Assembly (NCBI RefSeq): GCF_019038395.1
Contig: NZ_JAGFXZ010000004.1
Coordinates: 62,001 to 126,000 of the forward strand
From: Acinetobacter sp. BY419
Lineage (GTDB): Bacteria > Pseudomonadota > Gammaproteobacteria > Pseudomonadales > Moraxellaceae
DNA: 64,000 nt
Reading direction: 5' to 3'
How positions within the stretch are numbered: the stretch's first letter is position 1; every line of letters begins with the position of its first letter. Shown here in pieces: positions 1 to 11,680 of this stretch. The notes under the pieces were generated by a model. It was not told where the DNA came from and did not search any database. It saw only the letters and a list, made by a program, of their open reading frames with translations. The position numbers and the translations under genes were made by a program.

Positions 1-376
1 ATAACAAGAACGATGTTATTATATAACGGAAAATTAAGGGGGGAGTGGATTGAAAAGTTTACTCTCTTTTTGTTTATCGGAAATGCGTAGGACTTAAGTC
101 TACGTTGAATCTATTTTTGAGATAAAGCACCATATATTAGAGTAAAATATCTGAACTGTATTTAGCCAATTTATGAAAGGTATGTGTCAAAAAAATCAAT
201 TGAAAACTTGAGAACATGTTAGCATTTGGCCCATGACCATCTTTAAAAAAATGCTATTCCATGTACATTTTTTAAACACTGCACAATCAGGGACTGGTAT
301 ATAAAGGTAGAACAGAGTCGCTTTAGAAAAAATCTTTGTCATTGCTTGCTTTTTTCTAAGTCGATTTGCAAAAAAT
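1..376. other. AT-rich non-coding stretch upstream of the suc cluster
   Basis: No open frame here looks like a gene. In Acinetobacter the sdh genes normally lie before sucA, and any sdhB would have to end before this window. The stretch is AT-rich and presumably holds the promoter of the sucA transcript, but I could not fix a convincing -35/-10 pair. Confidence 0.5.
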
Positions 377-490
377 TGCCCGGTTTCGATCGGGTATTCA
401 ATGAGTGATGATGCCGCTGAGGGGCGTTATTGTTCATTACACATATCAAGATTTTTCTTGGTGTGGTGATAACGCCTCATGGCTTATGCC
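377..490 (+). promoter_or_regulatory. Structured untranslated leader upstream of sucA
   Basis: Several inverted repeats follow one another in the 5' leader. CCCG (379-382) pairs with CGGG (391-394). GGCGTTAT (423-430) pairs with ATAACGCC (469-476), and inside it TCA/TGA, ACAC (439-442)/GTGT (461-464) and CAAG (447-450)/CTTG (457-460) close on a six-base loop, giving one long imperfect hairpin. A small GGC/GCC stem (481-490) follows. None has a T-run, so it is not a terminator. Structured RNA motifs upstream of sucA and sucC genes have been described in other proteobacteria (sucA, sucA-II and sucC motifs); whether this belongs to any of them is not decided here. Confidence 0.45.
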
Positions 491-593
491 TTATGGGGGA
501 CTAGTATCATATTACCAATTTGATGCTAATAATCCTGGGTTTTGCTTAAAAAGCATCCTGAAAATGTTTTTGCAATAGGAAATGGGTCCACAA

Positions 594-3416
594 ATGCAAG
601 AAGTTGCTGACGCTCTGCGTCTTGACACTGAACTTTCCGCTGATAGTGCAGCGTATATTGAAGAACTTTATGAGCAGTATCTGACTGCTCCAGACTCAGT
701 AGGTGCTGACTGGAGAGCGTACTTCGATAAATTCCCAAAAGGTGATCAACCACACAGTAATGTACGTGAGCAATTCCTACTTTTAGGTCGCAATTCAAGC
801 CGTATTCAGCCTGTTGTTCAGTCGACAGTCAGCTCAGAGCATGAACGTCGTCAAATTGGCGTATTACAGCTGATTGCTGCGTACCGTAACCGTGGTCACC
901 AGAAAGCAAAACTGGATCCATTAGGTTTGGCGAAGCGTGAAGTTGTGCCTGATCTGGAGCTTGCTGCGCATGGTTTGACCCAGTCTGACCTGGACACAGT
1001 ATTCAATACTGGCAACTTGGCGATCGGTAAAGAAGAAGCGACTTTGGCTGAGATGGTTCAGTCAATGGAAGCTACTTACTGTGGTTCAATCGGTGCTGAA
1101 TACATGCACATCGTGGACACTAAAGAAAAACGTTGGATTCAACAACGTCTAGAAAGTACACGTGGTCAATATGGCTTCAATGCTGAACAAAAGAAACATA
1201 TCCTTGAGCGCTTAACTGCGGCTGAAGGCCTAGAAAAATATCTTGGTAATAAATTCGTTGGTGCCAAACGTTTCGGCGTTGAAGGTGGTGAAGCATTCAT
1301 CCCGATGGTAAACGAGATTATTCAGCGTGCAGGTTCTGTAGGCTGTAAAGAAGTTGTAATCGGTATGCCTCACCGCGGCCGTTTAAACCTTCTCGTCAAC
1401 ATCATGGGTAAAAACCCGGCTGACCTGTTTGGTGAGTTCGAAGGTAAATCGATTCACAAGAAAGGCTCTGGTGACGTTAAGTATCACCAAGGCTTCTCTT
1501 CAAACGTGATGACTCAGGGTGGCGAAGTTCACTTGGCATTGGCGTTCAACCCGTCACATCTAGAAATCGTTGGCCCTGTGGTTGAGGGTTCGGTACGTGC
1601 GCGTCAAGTACGTCGTAAAGACATTGGCGGCGATGACGTATTGCCATTAATCGTACATGGTGATGCTGCATTTGCAGGTCAGGGCGTAAACCAGGAAACC
1701 TTCCAGATGTCACAGACTCGCGGTTATACCGTGGGTGGTACAGTGCACATTGTGATTAATAACCAGGTTGGTTTCACGACTTCTGATCCACGTGATGCAC
1801 GTTCTACAGAATACTGTACTGATATCGCTAAAATGATTCAGGCGCCGATCTTCCATGTCAATGGTGATGATCCTGAAGCGGTGGTGTTCATTTCACAACT
1901 GGCACATGATTTCCGTCATACTTTCCGTAAAGACGTTGTGATTGACATGTTCTGCTACCGTCGTCGTGGTCATAACGAAGCGGATGAGCCGGCTGCAACT
2001 CAACCAATGATGTATCAAGTGATTAACAAGAAAGCGACCACGCGTACGCTTTATGCTGATCAACTGGTACAACAAGGTGTTCTTGATCGCGCTAATGCAG
2101 ATCAGATGGTAGAAAACTACCGAGCAGACCTAGAAGCGGGTAAGCACGTTGCCAATGCACTGGTACTTGAACCGAACAAAAAAATGTTTGTGGACTGGAC
2201 GCCTTACTTGGGCCATGAGTACACTGACCAGTGGGATACAACTTTCCCAATCGAACGTCTGAAAGAGCTTGGCAATAAAATGCGCGAGCTTCCTGAAGGC
2301 TTCGTGATGCAGCGTCAAGTTGCGAAAGTGATTGATGATCGTCTGAAAATGCAAACGGGCGAAATGCCACTGAACTGGGGTGCTGCTGAAACTTTGGCGT
2401 ATGCAACTGTATTAGATGAAGGTTACTTACTTCGTTTAACTGGTGAAGATGTAGGTCGTGGTACTTTCTCACACCGTCATGCAAAACTGCATAATCAGGT
2501 AGATGGTTCAACTTATATTCCACTTTGCCACATCAAAGAAAACCAGCCGCGTACTGCAATCTATGATTCATTATTGTCAGAAATGGCGGTATTGGCATTC
2601 GAATACGGCTATGCGACTACTCTTCCTAAGAGTTTGATCATCTGGGAAGCGCAATTCGGTGACTTCGCCAACTGTGCACAGGTAGTGATTGACCAGTTCA
2701 TCTCATCTGGTGAAACCAAATGGGAACGTGTGTGTGGTTTAACTATGCTTCTTCCACATGGTTTTGAAGGTCAAGGCCCAGAACATTCATCTGCACGTTT
2801 AGAGCGTTTCTTACAGCTATGCGCTGAAGACAACATGCAAGTGATTACACCGACAACGCCTGCGCAGATTTTCCACGCATTACGTCGTCAAGCGATTCGT
2901 CCAATCCGTAAACCACTGATTGTGACTTCGCCGAAGTCTTTACTTCGTCACAAGCTGGCTGTATCTAGCTTGGAAGAGCTTGCAAACGGTACATTCCAAA
3001 CTGTGATTGATGAAGTAGACAACCTCAACAAGTCAGAGGTAACCCGTCTGATTCTGTGTGGTGGTAAGGTGTATTACGACCTAGTTGAAAAACGTCGTGA
3101 AAAAGAATTGAACAACACTGCCATTGTACGTATTGAACAATTATATCCATACCCAGAAAAACGCCTGACAGAAGTGCTTGCGCAATATCCAAACGTCAAA
3201 GAACTCGTTTGGGCGCAAGAAGAACCGAAGAACCAAGGCGCTTGGTTATTCATCGCACCACGTCTTTATGACGATGTGATGAAAGCGGGTAAACAAGTAC
3301 GTATTAGCTATGCAGGCCGTGAAGCTTCTGCTGCACCGGCATGTGGTTCACCATATTTGCATGCAAAACAACAAGCTCAGCTCATCAACGACGCGCTTGC
3401 GATCGATGCTGAATAA
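594..3416 (+). CDS. sucA: 2-oxoglutarate dehydrogenase E1 component
   Basis: Thiamine-diphosphate-dependent E1 of the 2-oxoglutarate dehydrogenase complex (TCA cycle, cytoplasm). It decarboxylates 2-oxoglutarate and hands the succinyl group to the lipoyl arm of SucB. 940 aa, full length. Visible: the E1o N-terminal tail (SAAYIEELYEQYL), IGMPHRGRLNLL around residue 255, the ThDP/metal region GDAAFAGQG to INNQVGFTT around 345-390, and the transketolase-like C-terminal half with HGFEGQGPEHSSARLERFL. ATG 594 is preferred over the in-frame ATG at 582, because the AGGA at 577-580 lies only 1 nt from 582 and the conserved N-terminus starts at MQEVADAL. sucB follows after 18 nt, so the two are co-transcribed. 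Confidence 0.97.
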   Translation: MQEVADALRLDTELSADSAAYIEELYEQYLTAPDSVGADWRAYFDKFPKGDQPHSNVREQFLLLGRNSSRIQPVVQSTVSSEHERRQIGVLQLIAAYRNRGHQKAKLDPLGLAKREVVPDLELAAHGLTQSDLDTVFNTGNLAIGKEEATLAEMVQSMEATYCGSIGAEYMHIVDTKEKRWIQQRLESTRGQYGFNAEQKKHILERLTAAEGLEKYLGNKFVGAKRFGVEGGEAFIPMVNEIIQRAGSVGCKEVVIGMPHRGRLNLLVNIMGKNPADLFGEFEGKSIHKKGSGDVKYHQGFSSNVMTQGGEVHLALAFNPSHLEIVGPVVEGSVRARQVRRKDIGGDDVLPLIVHGDAAFAGQGVNQETFQMSQTRGYTVGGTVHIVINNQVGFTTSDPRDARSTEYCTDIAKMIQAPIFHVNGDDPEAVVFISQLAHDFRHTFRKDVVIDMFCYRRRGHNEADEPAATQPMMYQVINKKATTRTLYADQLVQQGVLDRANADQMVENYRADLEAGKHVANALVLEPNKKMFVDWTPYLGHEYTDQWDTTFPIERLKELGNKMRELPEGFVMQRQVAKVIDDRLKMQTGEMPLNWGAAETLAYATVLDEGYLLRLTGEDVGRGTFSHRHAKLHNQVDGSTYIPLCHIKENQPRTAIYDSLLSEMAVLAFEYGYATTLPKSLIIWEAQFGDFANCAQVVIDQFISSGETKWERVCGLTMLLPHGFEGQGPEHSSARLERFLQLCAEDNMQVITPTTPAQIFHALRRQAIRPIRKPLIVTSPKSLLRHKLAVSSLEELANGTFQTVIDEVDNLNKSEVTRLILCGGKVYYDLVEKRREKELNNTAIVRIEQLYPYPEKRLTEVLAQYPNVKELVWAQEEPKNQGAWLFIAPRLYDDVMKAGKQVRISYAGREASAAPACGSPYLHAKQQAQLINDALAIDAE

Positions 3417-3434
3417 TCCAGGAGATTCTAAGTA

Positions 3435-4649
3435 ATGGCAACCGAAATTAAAGCACCGGTATTCCCAGAGTCAGTTGCGGACGGTACGATCGCAACTTGG
3501 CACAAACAACCAGGTGAAGCAGTCTCACGTGATGAAGTGATCTGCGATATTGAGACTGATAAAGTTGTTTTAGAAGTTGTCGCTCCTGCAGACGGTACAC
3601 TTGCATCTATTATTAAAGGTGAAGGCGATACTGTTCTTTCAGCTGAAGTAATTGCACAGTTTGAAGAAGGTGCTGTTTCTGGCGCTACGCAAACTCAAGC
3701 AGTTCAGTCTGAAGAGAAAGTTGAACAAGCTGCTGCGCAAACTGAAGCGGGTAATGCACCGATCGTTGAACGTCAACAAGTACAGGATCAGGCTCCAGCC
3801 GTGCGTAAAGCATTGACTGAATCTGGTGTTGCTGCAGCTGACGTTGCTGGTACGGGTCGTGGCGGTCGCATCACTAAAGAAGACGTAGCAAATCATCAAG
3901 CGAAACCGGCAGCACCTGCAGCGCAACCATTAAGCGTTGCAGTGGGTGAACGCATCGAAAAACGTGTTCCGATGACACGTCTTCGTAAGCGTGTAGCTGA
4001 ACGTTTACTTGCAGCGACTCAAGAAACTGCAATGTTGACTACGTTCAACGAAGTGAACATGAAACCAATCATGGAAATGCGTGCTCAATACAAAGATGCA
4101 TTCGAGAAGCGTCATGGTGCGCGTCTTGGCTTCATGTCATTCTTCGTTAAAGCAGCAACTGAAGCACTAAAACGCTACCCAGCGGTAAATGCTTCAATTG
4201 ATGGTGATGATATTGTTTATCATGGTTACTACGATATCGGTGTTGCAGTTTCATCTGAACGCGGTCTAGTGGTTCCTGTACTTCGTGATACAGACCGCAT
4301 GAACTATGCTGAAGTTGAAAACGGCATCCGTGCATATGCTGCGAAGGCGCGTGACGGTAAGCTGGGTATCGAAGACATGACTGGCGGTACATTCACGATC
4401 ACCAATGGTGGTACTTTTGGCTCATTGCTTTCTACACCAATTCTAAATACGCCACAAACTGCGATTCTGGGTATGCATAAAATCCAGGAACGTCCGATGG
4501 CTGTAAATGGTCAAGTAGAAATCTTGCCAATGATGTACCTTGCATTGTCTTATGACCACCGTTTAATCGATGGTAAAGAAGCAGTTGGTTTCCTTGTAAC
4601 AATCAAAGAATTGTTAGAAGAGCCTGCGCGTCTTATCCTTGATCTTTAA
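3435..4649 (+). CDS. sucB: 2-oxoglutarate dehydrogenase E2, dihydrolipoyl succinyltransferase
   Basis: E2 core of the 2-oxoglutarate dehydrogenase complex; transfers succinyl from the lipoyl group to CoA. 404 aa. Domain order: one lipoyl domain (residues 1-77) with the lipoylated lysine in EIDTDK-like sequence [10 protein letters not shown]; an Ala/Gln/Glu-rich flexible linker; the peripheral subunit-binding domain around 115-150 ([29 protein letters not shown] is its region); and the catalytic CoA acyltransferase domain ending in [15 protein letters not shown], which carries the HxxxD active-site motif. It is preceded by AGGAG at 3420-3424. A terminator-like hairpin separates it from lpd. 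Confidence 0.97.
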   Translation: MATEIKAPVFPESVADGTIATWHKQPGEAVSRDEVICDIETDKVVLEVVAPADGTLASIIKGEGDTVLSAEVIAQFEEGAVSGATQTQAVQSEEKVEQAAAQTEAGNAPIVERQQVQDQAPAVRKALTESGVAAADVAGTGRGGRITKEDVANHQAKPAAPAAQPLSVAVGERIEKRVPMTRLRKRVAERLLAATQETAMLTTFNEVNMKPIMEMRAQYKDAFEKRHGARLGFMSFFVKAATEALKRYPAVNASIDGDDIVYHGYYDIGVAVSSERGLVVPVLRDTDRMNYAEVENGIRAYAAKARDGKLGIEDMTGGTFTITNGGTFGSLLSTPILNTPQTAILGMHKIQERPMAVNGQVEILPMMYLALSYDHRLIDGKEAVGFLVTIKELLEEPARLILDL

Positions 4650-4666
4650 TTTTTAAGAATATATTT

Positions 4667-6140
<1,474 letters not shown>

Positions 6141-6145
6141 TTCGA

Positions 6146-6173
6146 AAAAAGAGCGGCTTAGGTCGCTCTTTTT
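6146..6173 (+). terminator. Intrinsic terminator after lpd
   Basis: AAAAAGAGCG (6146-6155) and CGCTCTTTTT (6164-6173) form a 10-bp stem with an 8-nt loop and a U-tract. It separates lpd from sucCD, so sucCD probably has its own promoter in 6174-6310. That leader also holds a small GTTGTT/AACAAT stem-loop. Confidence 0.85.
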
Positions 6174-6310
6174 ACATTTCAAGGTTGTTTTTATTAGAAC
6201 AATCATCTAAAAATAAAGATAACGATTTTAAGAAATGCTGGTACTGCTTTGACGGACGTCTGGGTGCTGGTGAGTTATAACAAGCTAAAGAAGTAATAAA
6301 AGGTTATTCA

Positions 6311-7477
6311 ATGAATTTACATGAGTATCAAGCCAAAGCGCTATTAAAAAAATATGGTATGCCTGTACAGGAAGGCATACTGGCCACCAATGCCGATGAA
6401 ACGGTGCATGCTTTTGAGCAGCTGGGTGGAAAGTTCGCAGTATTGAAAGCACAGGTGCATGCCGGTGGCCGAGGTAAGGCCGGTGGTGTAAAAGTGGTAA
6501 AATCGGCTGCCGAGGCTGCTGAATATGCCAATCAGATTATCGGTTCACGCTTGGTAACTTATCAGACTGATGCCAATGGTCAGCCCGTAAATAGCATTTT
6601 AGTCTCGGAAGATGTTTATCCGGTTGAGCGCGAGCTGTACTTGGGTGCTGTGGTGGATCGCTCGACTCGCCGGATCACTTTTATGGCATCGACTGAAGGC
6701 GGTGTTGAAATTGAGAAAGTGGCCGAAGAAACCCCTGAAAAAATTATTAAAGTCGAAGTTGAGCCTTTGGTCGGTTTGATGCCATTTCAGGCACGTGAAG
6801 TTGCTTTTGCACTTAAACTCAAAGATGGACAAATCAATCAATTTGTTAAAATTATGACAGCTGCCTATCAGGCATTTGTAGACAATGATTTTGCACTTTT
6901 CGAAATTAATCCGCTGTCTGTGCGTGAGAATGGTGACATTCTTTGTGTCGATGCCAAAATCGGAATTGATTCGAATGCGCTGTACCGTTTGCCAGAAATC
7001 GCGGCTATGCGGGATAAATCTCAGGAAAATGAGCGCGAACTGAAAGCCTCTGAATTCGATCTGAACTATGTGGCACTTGAGGGTAACATTGGCTGTATGG
7101 TCAATGGTGCCGGTCTTGCTATGGCAACTATGGATATTATCAAGCTCTATGGCGGTCAGCCAGCCAACTTCCTGGATGTTGGTGGCGGTGCAACGAAAGA
7201 GCGTGTGATTGAAGCTTTTAAAATTATCCTCGCAGATAGCTCTGTGCAGGGTGTATTAATTAATATTTTTGGTGGAATTGTACGTTGTGACATGATTGCT
7301 GAAGCAATTATTGCGGCGGTTCAGGAGGTAAATGTAACCGTTCCTGTGGTTGTTCGTCTTGAAGGCAACAATGCAGAATTGGGTGCAAAATTACTGGATG
7401 AATCAGGTTTGAAGTTAATTTCTGCACATGGTCTTGCTGATGCTGCAGAAAAAATCGTTGCTGCTGTAAAAGCTTAA
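6311..7477 (+). CDS. sucC: Succinyl-CoA synthetase beta subunit
   Basis: ADP/GDP-forming succinate-CoA ligase beta chain, which binds the nucleotide and succinate; substrate-level phosphorylation in the TCA cycle. 388 aa, the standard bacterial length. It begins [19 protein letters not shown], then an ATP-grasp fold with [14 protein letters not shown] around residue 45, the metal-binding FEINPL around 197, and the CoA-ligase-type domain with [19 protein letters not shown] and [16 protein letters not shown] lies a few bases upstream of ATG 6311. sucD follows after 12 nt. Confidence 0.96.
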   Translation: MNLHEYQAKALLKKYGMPVQEGILATNADETVHAFEQLGGKFAVLKAQVHAGGRGKAGGVKVVKSAAEAAEYANQIIGSRLVTYQTDANGQPVNSILVSEDVYPVERELYLGAVVDRSTRRITFMASTEGGVEIEKVAEETPEKIIKVEVEPLVGLMPFQAREVAFALKLKDGQINQFVKIMTAAYQAFVDNDFALFEINPLSVRENGDILCVDAKIGIDSNALYRLPEIAAMRDKSQENERELKASEFDLNYVALEGNIGCMVNGAGLAMATMDIIKLYGGQPANFLDVGGGATKERVIEAFKIILADSSVQGVLINIFGGIVRCDMIAEAIIAAVQEVNVTVPVVVRLEGNNAELGAKLLDESGLKLISAHGLADAAEKIVAAVKA

Positions 7478-7489
7478 GGAGTATCAATC

Positions 7490-8380
7490 ATGAGCGTATT
7501 AGTTAATAAAGACACCAAAGTGTTGGTACAGGGCTTTACAGGTAAAAACGGCACATTCCATTCCGAACAGGCTTTGGCTTATGGTACTAAAGTGGTGGGT
7601 GGTGTAACTCCAGGAAAAGGGGGGCAAACCCATCTGGAACTGCCTGTATTTAATACCATGCGTGAAGCGGTGAAAGAAACTGGCGCAGATGCTTCGGTGA
7701 TTTATGTTCCGGCACCTTTTGTACTGGATTCTATTATTGAAGCGGTCGATTCTGGCATTGAGTTAATTGTGGTGATCACTGAGGGGGTGCCTACCCTCGA
7801 CATGCTTAAAGCCAAGCGTTATCTGGAAACCAATGGCAATGGCACACGTCTGATCGGGCCCAACTGTCCGGGTATTATTACTCCGGGTGAATGTAAGATC
7901 GGGATTATGCCGGGTCATATTCATCTACCGGGTAGAATCGGGATTATCTCGCGCTCAGGTACACTGACTTATGAAGCCGTGGCGCAAACCACCAAGCTAG
8001 GTTTAGGTCAGTCGACCTGTATTGGTATTGGTGGAGATCCAATTCCGGGGATGAACCAGATTGACTGCTTGAAACTGTTCCAGGATGATCCACAAACTGA
8101 AGCCATCATTATGATTGGTGAAATTGGTGGTACTGCGGAAGAAGAAGCAGCAGAATATATTCAATCGAATGTCACCAAGCCGGTCGTAGGTTATATTGCG
8201 GGTGTGACTGCGCCTAAAGGCAAACGTATGGGCCATGCAGGTGCGATTATTTCAGGTGGTAAAGGTACAGCAGAAGAAAAATTTGCTGCCTTTGAACGTG
8301 CGGGTATGGCCTATACGCGTAGTCCTGCCGAACTCGGTTCAACCATGCTGCAAGTGTTAAAAGATAAAGGTTTGGTTTAA
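7490..8380 (+). CDS. sucD: Succinyl-CoA synthetase alpha subunit
   Basis: Alpha chain of succinyl-CoA synthetase; binds CoA and carries the phosphohistidine intermediate. 296 aa. The N-terminal Rossmann domain has [39 protein letters not shown] and [11 protein letters not shown] are the CoA-ligase signatures, and the phospho-His lies in [17 protein letters not shown] near residue 247. AAGGAG lies upstream of its ATG, just after sucC. The last gene of the cluster; a bidirectional terminator follows. Confidence 0.96.
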   Translation: MSVLVNKDTKVLVQGFTGKNGTFHSEQALAYGTKVVGGVTPGKGGQTHLELPVFNTMREAVKETGADASVIYVPAPFVLDSIIEAVDSGIELIVVITEGVPTLDMLKAKRYLETNGNGTRLIGPNCPGIITPGECKIGIMPGHIHLPGRIGIISRSGTLTYEAVAQTTKLGLGQSTCIGIGGDPIPGMNQIDCLKLFQDDPQTEAIIMIGEIGGTAEEEAAEYIQSNVTKPVVGYIAGVTAPKGKRMGHAGAIISGGKGTAEEKFAAFERAGMAYTRSPAELGSTMLQVLKDKGLV

Positions 8381-8401
8381 TATATAAATTAAACCAGCAC
8401 T

Positions 8402-8429
8402 AAAAAAGCTCCCAAATGGGAGCTTTTTT
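8402..8429. terminator. Bidirectional terminator between sucD and the convergent yqiK-like gene
   Basis: AAAAAAGCTCCC (8402-8413) and GGGAGCTTTTTT (8418-8429) form a perfect 12-bp stem with a 4-nt loop. A-runs and T-runs flank both sides, so it can serve the convergent genes sucD (+) and 8445-10151 (-). Confidence 0.9.
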
Positions 8430-8444
8430 ATATCTCAGTCTTTT

Positions 8445-10151
8445 TTATGTTTTTACTTTCAGGCTCTGGGTCATTCCATTAATATCACCGCCCTGAATAC
8501 CCAGTTCACTCATCAAGCTATCAATTAAAGGTGCCTGACTGCGGTAACGCAGGGCGCTATTGACCACCTGATCTGACAGGGCAACATTGCCATTCTCATG
8601 ATGGGCATCTGCCTGACATGAACCGGCATGACTGCCATGTAGTCCATTGACCTGAAGAATCTTGATGTCATCAATATTTTCCATCGGCTTGACACTTTCA
8701 CGAATAATTTCAGGCAAATATTTCAGCATGGCCAGACGAATCTGCATTTCGACCTGTTCAGGTGACAGGACGTTATTGGCTTCATTGACCGCACGTGTAC
8801 CTTCAGCATCGACCTGATACTGTTTTTCCATCGCCTGAGCCAGCAGAATTTTTGCATCTGCCTCACCCTTGGCTTTGAGCCGGACTTTTTCTGCTTCTGC
8901 TTCAGCTGCAATACGAACCGCTTCTGCATCATCGGCGGCTGCCTGTTTGCCGGCTTCGGCAGCCACTGTAATAGCAATTGCATCTTTTTCAGCATGTTCT
9001 TTGGCTGCGACAAGTTCAACCGCTTTTTGACGCTCTGCCTGCTGGATTTGCCGTACGGTGATGACTTCTTCTTCGGCTTTTACTGCTTGTGCACGGGCGT
9101 GGTCGGCCTGGGCTTTAGCTTCAGATTCAGCACGTGATTTTTCTGCAATGGCAATGGCACGATCCTGTTCAGCCAGCTCAATGGTTTTCTTTTGCTCGAC
9201 TTGGGCTTTTTGAATGAGCTGTGCTTTTTGAATGTTTTCATTTTCCACATCACGTGCTGCTAAAATACGTTTGAGTTCGACTTCCCGTTCAGCGGCAATT
9301 TGGGCTTCTTCTGCTTCACGTTTTTTGCCAGCTTCCTGAGTGGCAATTTCGGCCAGCTGTTCAGCGCGTCGAATGGCAATTTCACGTTCCTGTTGCAGCT
9401 TGGCATATTCTTCTTCACGAATAATTTGCAGACGCGCCTGTTCAGCTTCCAGATTTTTGGTTTTAATCGCCAGATCGGTATCCTGTTCAATATGGTTACG
9501 CTTACGACGACGATCTTCAATGGTTTCAGTGAGCTTGGTCAGGCCTTCAGCATCAAACGCATTTTGCGGATTAAAATATTTAAATCCGGTCTGGTCCAGA
9601 CCAGTCAAAGAAACGGTTTCAAGTTCCAGACCATTTTTGTGTAAATCTTCCGAAACGACTTGCTGGACTTTTTGTACGAAATCGACCCGTTTTTCATGCA
9701 GTTCTTCCATGGCCATTTCTGCCGCTACTGCGCGCAGTGAGTCGACAAATTTACCTTCCACCAGATTTTTTAGTTCATTCGGTGACATGGTCTTTTGGCC
9801 CAGTGTTTGCGCTGCAGTGGCAATTGAATCCGCTGTAGGTTTGACCCGCACATAGAACTCGGCCATTACATCAACACGCATCCGGTCACGGGTAATCAGT
9901 GCCTGATCATCTGCACGGCGTACTTCAAGGCGTAGGGTGTTCATATTCACCGGAATGATTTCATGCAATACTGGAAGTACAATTGCGCCCCCACCCAAAA
10001 TCACTTTTTCTCCACCCCAACCAGTACGTACAAAGGAAATTTCCTTGCTAGAGCGACGGTATAGGCGTGCAATGATGAGACCGAAGGTCACCAATGCTGC
10101 AAAAATAATTCCCGCAATAATTAAAATATTATATAAATCAAATTTTAACAT
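8445..10151 (-). CDS. Flotillin-family (SPFH) protein, YqiK-like
   Basis: 568 aa. One N-terminal membrane helix (residues 8-28, LIIAGIIFAALVTFGLIIARL), then an SPFH/Band-7 domain (about 35-215; PVLHEIIPVNMNTLRLEVRRAD, ITRDRMRVDVMAEFYVRV), then about 220 residues of Glu/Ala-rich coiled coil (EAEQARLQIIREEEYAKLQQ onward), then a C-terminal region ending in a short hydrophobic stretch. Bacterial flotillins organise membrane microdomains. The gene upstream on the same strand is a YqiJ-like membrane protein 37 nt away, matching the E. coli yqiJ-yqiK pair. That makes YqiK a better label than FloT. Function beyond membrane organisation is not shown by the sequence. Confidence 0.85.
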   Translation of the reverse strand: MLKFDLYNILIIAGIIFAALVTFGLIIARLYRRSSKEISFVRTGWGGEKVILGGGAIVLPVLHEIIPVNMNTLRLEVRRADDQALITRDRMRVDVMAEFYVRVKPTADSIATAAQTLGQKTMSPNELKNLVEGKFVDSLRAVAAEMAMEELHEKRVDFVQKVQQVVSEDLHKNGLELETVSLTGLDQTGFKYFNPQNAFDAEGLTKLTETIEDRRRKRNHIEQDTDLAIKTKNLEAEQARLQIIREEEYAKLQQEREIAIRRAEQLAEIATQEAGKKREAEEAQIAAEREVELKRILAARDVENENIQKAQLIQKAQVEQKKTIELAEQDRAIAIAEKSRAESEAKAQADHARAQAVKAEEEVITVRQIQQAERQKAVELVAAKEHAEKDAIAITVAAEAGKQAAADDAEAVRIAAEAEAEKVRLKAKGEADAKILLAQAMEKQYQVDAEGTRAVNEANNVLSPEQVEMQIRLAMLKYLPEIIRESVKPMENIDDIKILQVNGLHGSHAGSCQADAHHENGNVALSDQVVNSALRYRSQAPLIDSLMSELGIQGGDINGMTQSLKVKT

Positions 10152-10188
10152 TGTTATAAAGTCTCAATTGAGTTTGAGTTGAATAAGA

Positions 10189-10824
10189 TTAAAGTGCGAT
10201 GGCCTGAAAGCCATTTTTGGTTTTTTGGGTCAGAACCACATTCTGACCCTGATTTAAAATCTGATTGTTTTCAGGTTCAACCATCACATAATGGGTCTGG
10301 CCATGCTGATCCCGGACTTTGGCCTGCGCCGGAGAATTTGCTTTGGCATCTCCAAGAATAATAGTTGCGGTACGTCCGATGAGTTCATCACTATGAATAG
10401 CAGAGGTCTCATCTTGGGGTAGGAGCTTACTGGCGGCCATGGCAAGAAAGCGCACCACAGGCATACATAGAAACAGGCAGGCCGGAGAAATTAGCCAGAC
10501 GCTGAAAAGCTGACTGGTCAGGCGCTCAGAAATGCCCTGAATCAATAAGCCACTCAGACCATAACTGGTCAGGAAAATGATCAGCCAGATAAATAAAGGC
10601 AGACGACCCAGATATAACCAGTCAAAGACTTTACTGAAAACAGCGGGGTGTGGATCCTGACTTATTTCCGGTTGCAGGGGATCTTCAGGTAAAAACTGTT
10701 CCAGCATATGCTGAGAGCCACCACCGAGCAAAAGAAGAATGCACTCTAGGGCAGCAAACATCAGCATCAGGCTAAGACTGATACTAAATACGATATTAGA
10801 TGGATGCGTAAACAGTTCCCACAT
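10189..10824 (-). CDS. YqiJ-like inner-membrane protein with C-terminal OB-type domain
   Basis: 211 aa. About three membrane helices are visible (residues 10-33, 75-97 and 105-130), followed by a soluble tail from about 145 (LIGRTATIILGDAKANSPAQ ... VRDQHGQTHYVMVEPENN) of the NfeD/OB-fold type. In this family a small membrane OB protein is encoded directly before a flotillin, as here (37 nt gap, same strand). The two products are expected to act together at the membrane. Sure of the family context, less sure of function. Confidence 0.75.
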   Translation of the reverse strand: MWELFTHPSNIVFSISLSLMLMFAALECILLLLGGGSQHMLEQFLPEDPLQPEISQDPHPAVFSKVFDWLYLGRLPLFIWLIIFLTSYGLSGLLIQGISERLTSQLFSVWLISPACLFLCMPVVRFLAMAASKLLPQDETSAIHSDELIGRTATIILGDAKANSPAQAKVRDQHGQTHYVMVEPENNQILNQGQNVVLTQKTKNGFQAIAL

Positions 10825-11137
10825 TTTCTTATCTCTATAATTATGTTTTTAGGAAAAGTATCTGAAAATTATTCTTGCTCTAACGATAGCAGTAATTGCT
10901 GATTTTGTATGCAAAAAAATAACAAAAAACCTTATAAAAGAGGATTGAATAAATAAATTATTTAATAATTATTGAACTATTAAAATTAATAATCAACTAT
11001 AAGCTGAAGGGGGATTTGAGCAGATGATGCTGGAATTTCACTGGGATTTATAAATGACAAGGCCTTCTGCCTGAGCTTGCCGGAGAATTTTATAGAGATA
11101 CATCAATCTGAGTATCTCTATATCTTTTTGTCAAAGC
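10825..11137. other. Intergenic region with a perfect 11-bp hairpin
   Basis: No gene seen. It holds the promoter side of the yqiJK pair (very AT-rich 10880-11000). A hairpin, TATAGAGATAC (11091-11101) with GTATCTCTATA (11112-11122), is followed on the plus strand by TCTTTTTG. No plus-strand gene precedes it. It lies 16 nt beyond the stop of the minus-strand gene at 11138, where its minus-strand exit lacks a T-run. Probably a weak terminator for that gene. Confidence 0.5.
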
Positions 11138-11680
11138 CTACAGTAATGCAGTCTGAATCCGGACTTTCATATCTAAAGTCTGTTGCAAAATATAGTGTTG
11201 CATCCATTTTACCTGTTCGCCTATAGGATTGACCTTGACTGCGTTAGTCAGGAAATTCAAATCAGGCTGACTAAAAAGCTGCTGTGCAAGGGTCTGCTCC
11301 AAGACTTGACTGCTTGCCGTCAAAGGCAATGCCACCAGGTAGAACGCTTTAGGATAATTATAAAAGGCATATAATAAGTTAAAGGCTTTTTGATCACCTT
11401 TGAGATTACCAGCACCAATTTCGTAAGCTGCATTCTGATTGCTATAAGTAACACCGACTAGAAACTCCCAATGACCGTCCTGTAAACGCAGACCAAACTG
11501 TAAGCCGACTTGGTCCGCAGTCAGCTCATGTTGCAGGTAGATATTTAAGGGCTTGCCTTCATCAGTGGAAGGTTCTTGGAGAACTAAAATATGCTGCTGA
11601 TGCTGATAAATATAACCGGCAAGCTGGGCCAGTTCCAGGCGGGTTTTGACAGTGGCGAGATCAAAAGCGTTATAGGGCAT
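11138..11680 (-). CDS. Conserved hypothetical protein, 180 aa
   Basis: Not recognised. A soluble protein without signal peptide or membrane segment. The composition is ordinary for the genome (Leu/Gln-rich) and suggests a compact alpha/beta fold: YLQHELTADQVGLQFGLRLQDGHWEFLVGVTYSNQNAAYEIGAGN has alternating strands, and the C-terminal third is helical. It stands alone between the yqiJK pair and cysD. No known catalytic motif is visible. Codon use matches its neighbours, so the frame is probably genuine. Confidence 0.7.
   Translation of the reverse strand: MPYNAFDLATVKTRLELAQLAGYIYQHQQHILVLQEPSTDEGKPLNIYLQHELTADQVGLQFGLRLQDGHWEFLVGVTYSNQNAAYEIGAGNLKGDQKAFNLLYAFYNYPKAFYLVALPLTASSQVLEQTLAQQLFSQPDLNFLTNAVKVNPIGEQVKWMQHYILQQTLDMKVRIQTALL

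Noticed and set aside
2092..2523. 143-aa frame opposite sucA
   Set aside because: Composition is random and sucA is complete on the other strand.
9300..9855. Plus-strand open frames opposite the flotillin gene
   Set aside because: The repetitive Glu/Ala coiled-coil codons produce long antisense frames rich in Ser/Cys/Phe; not a gene.
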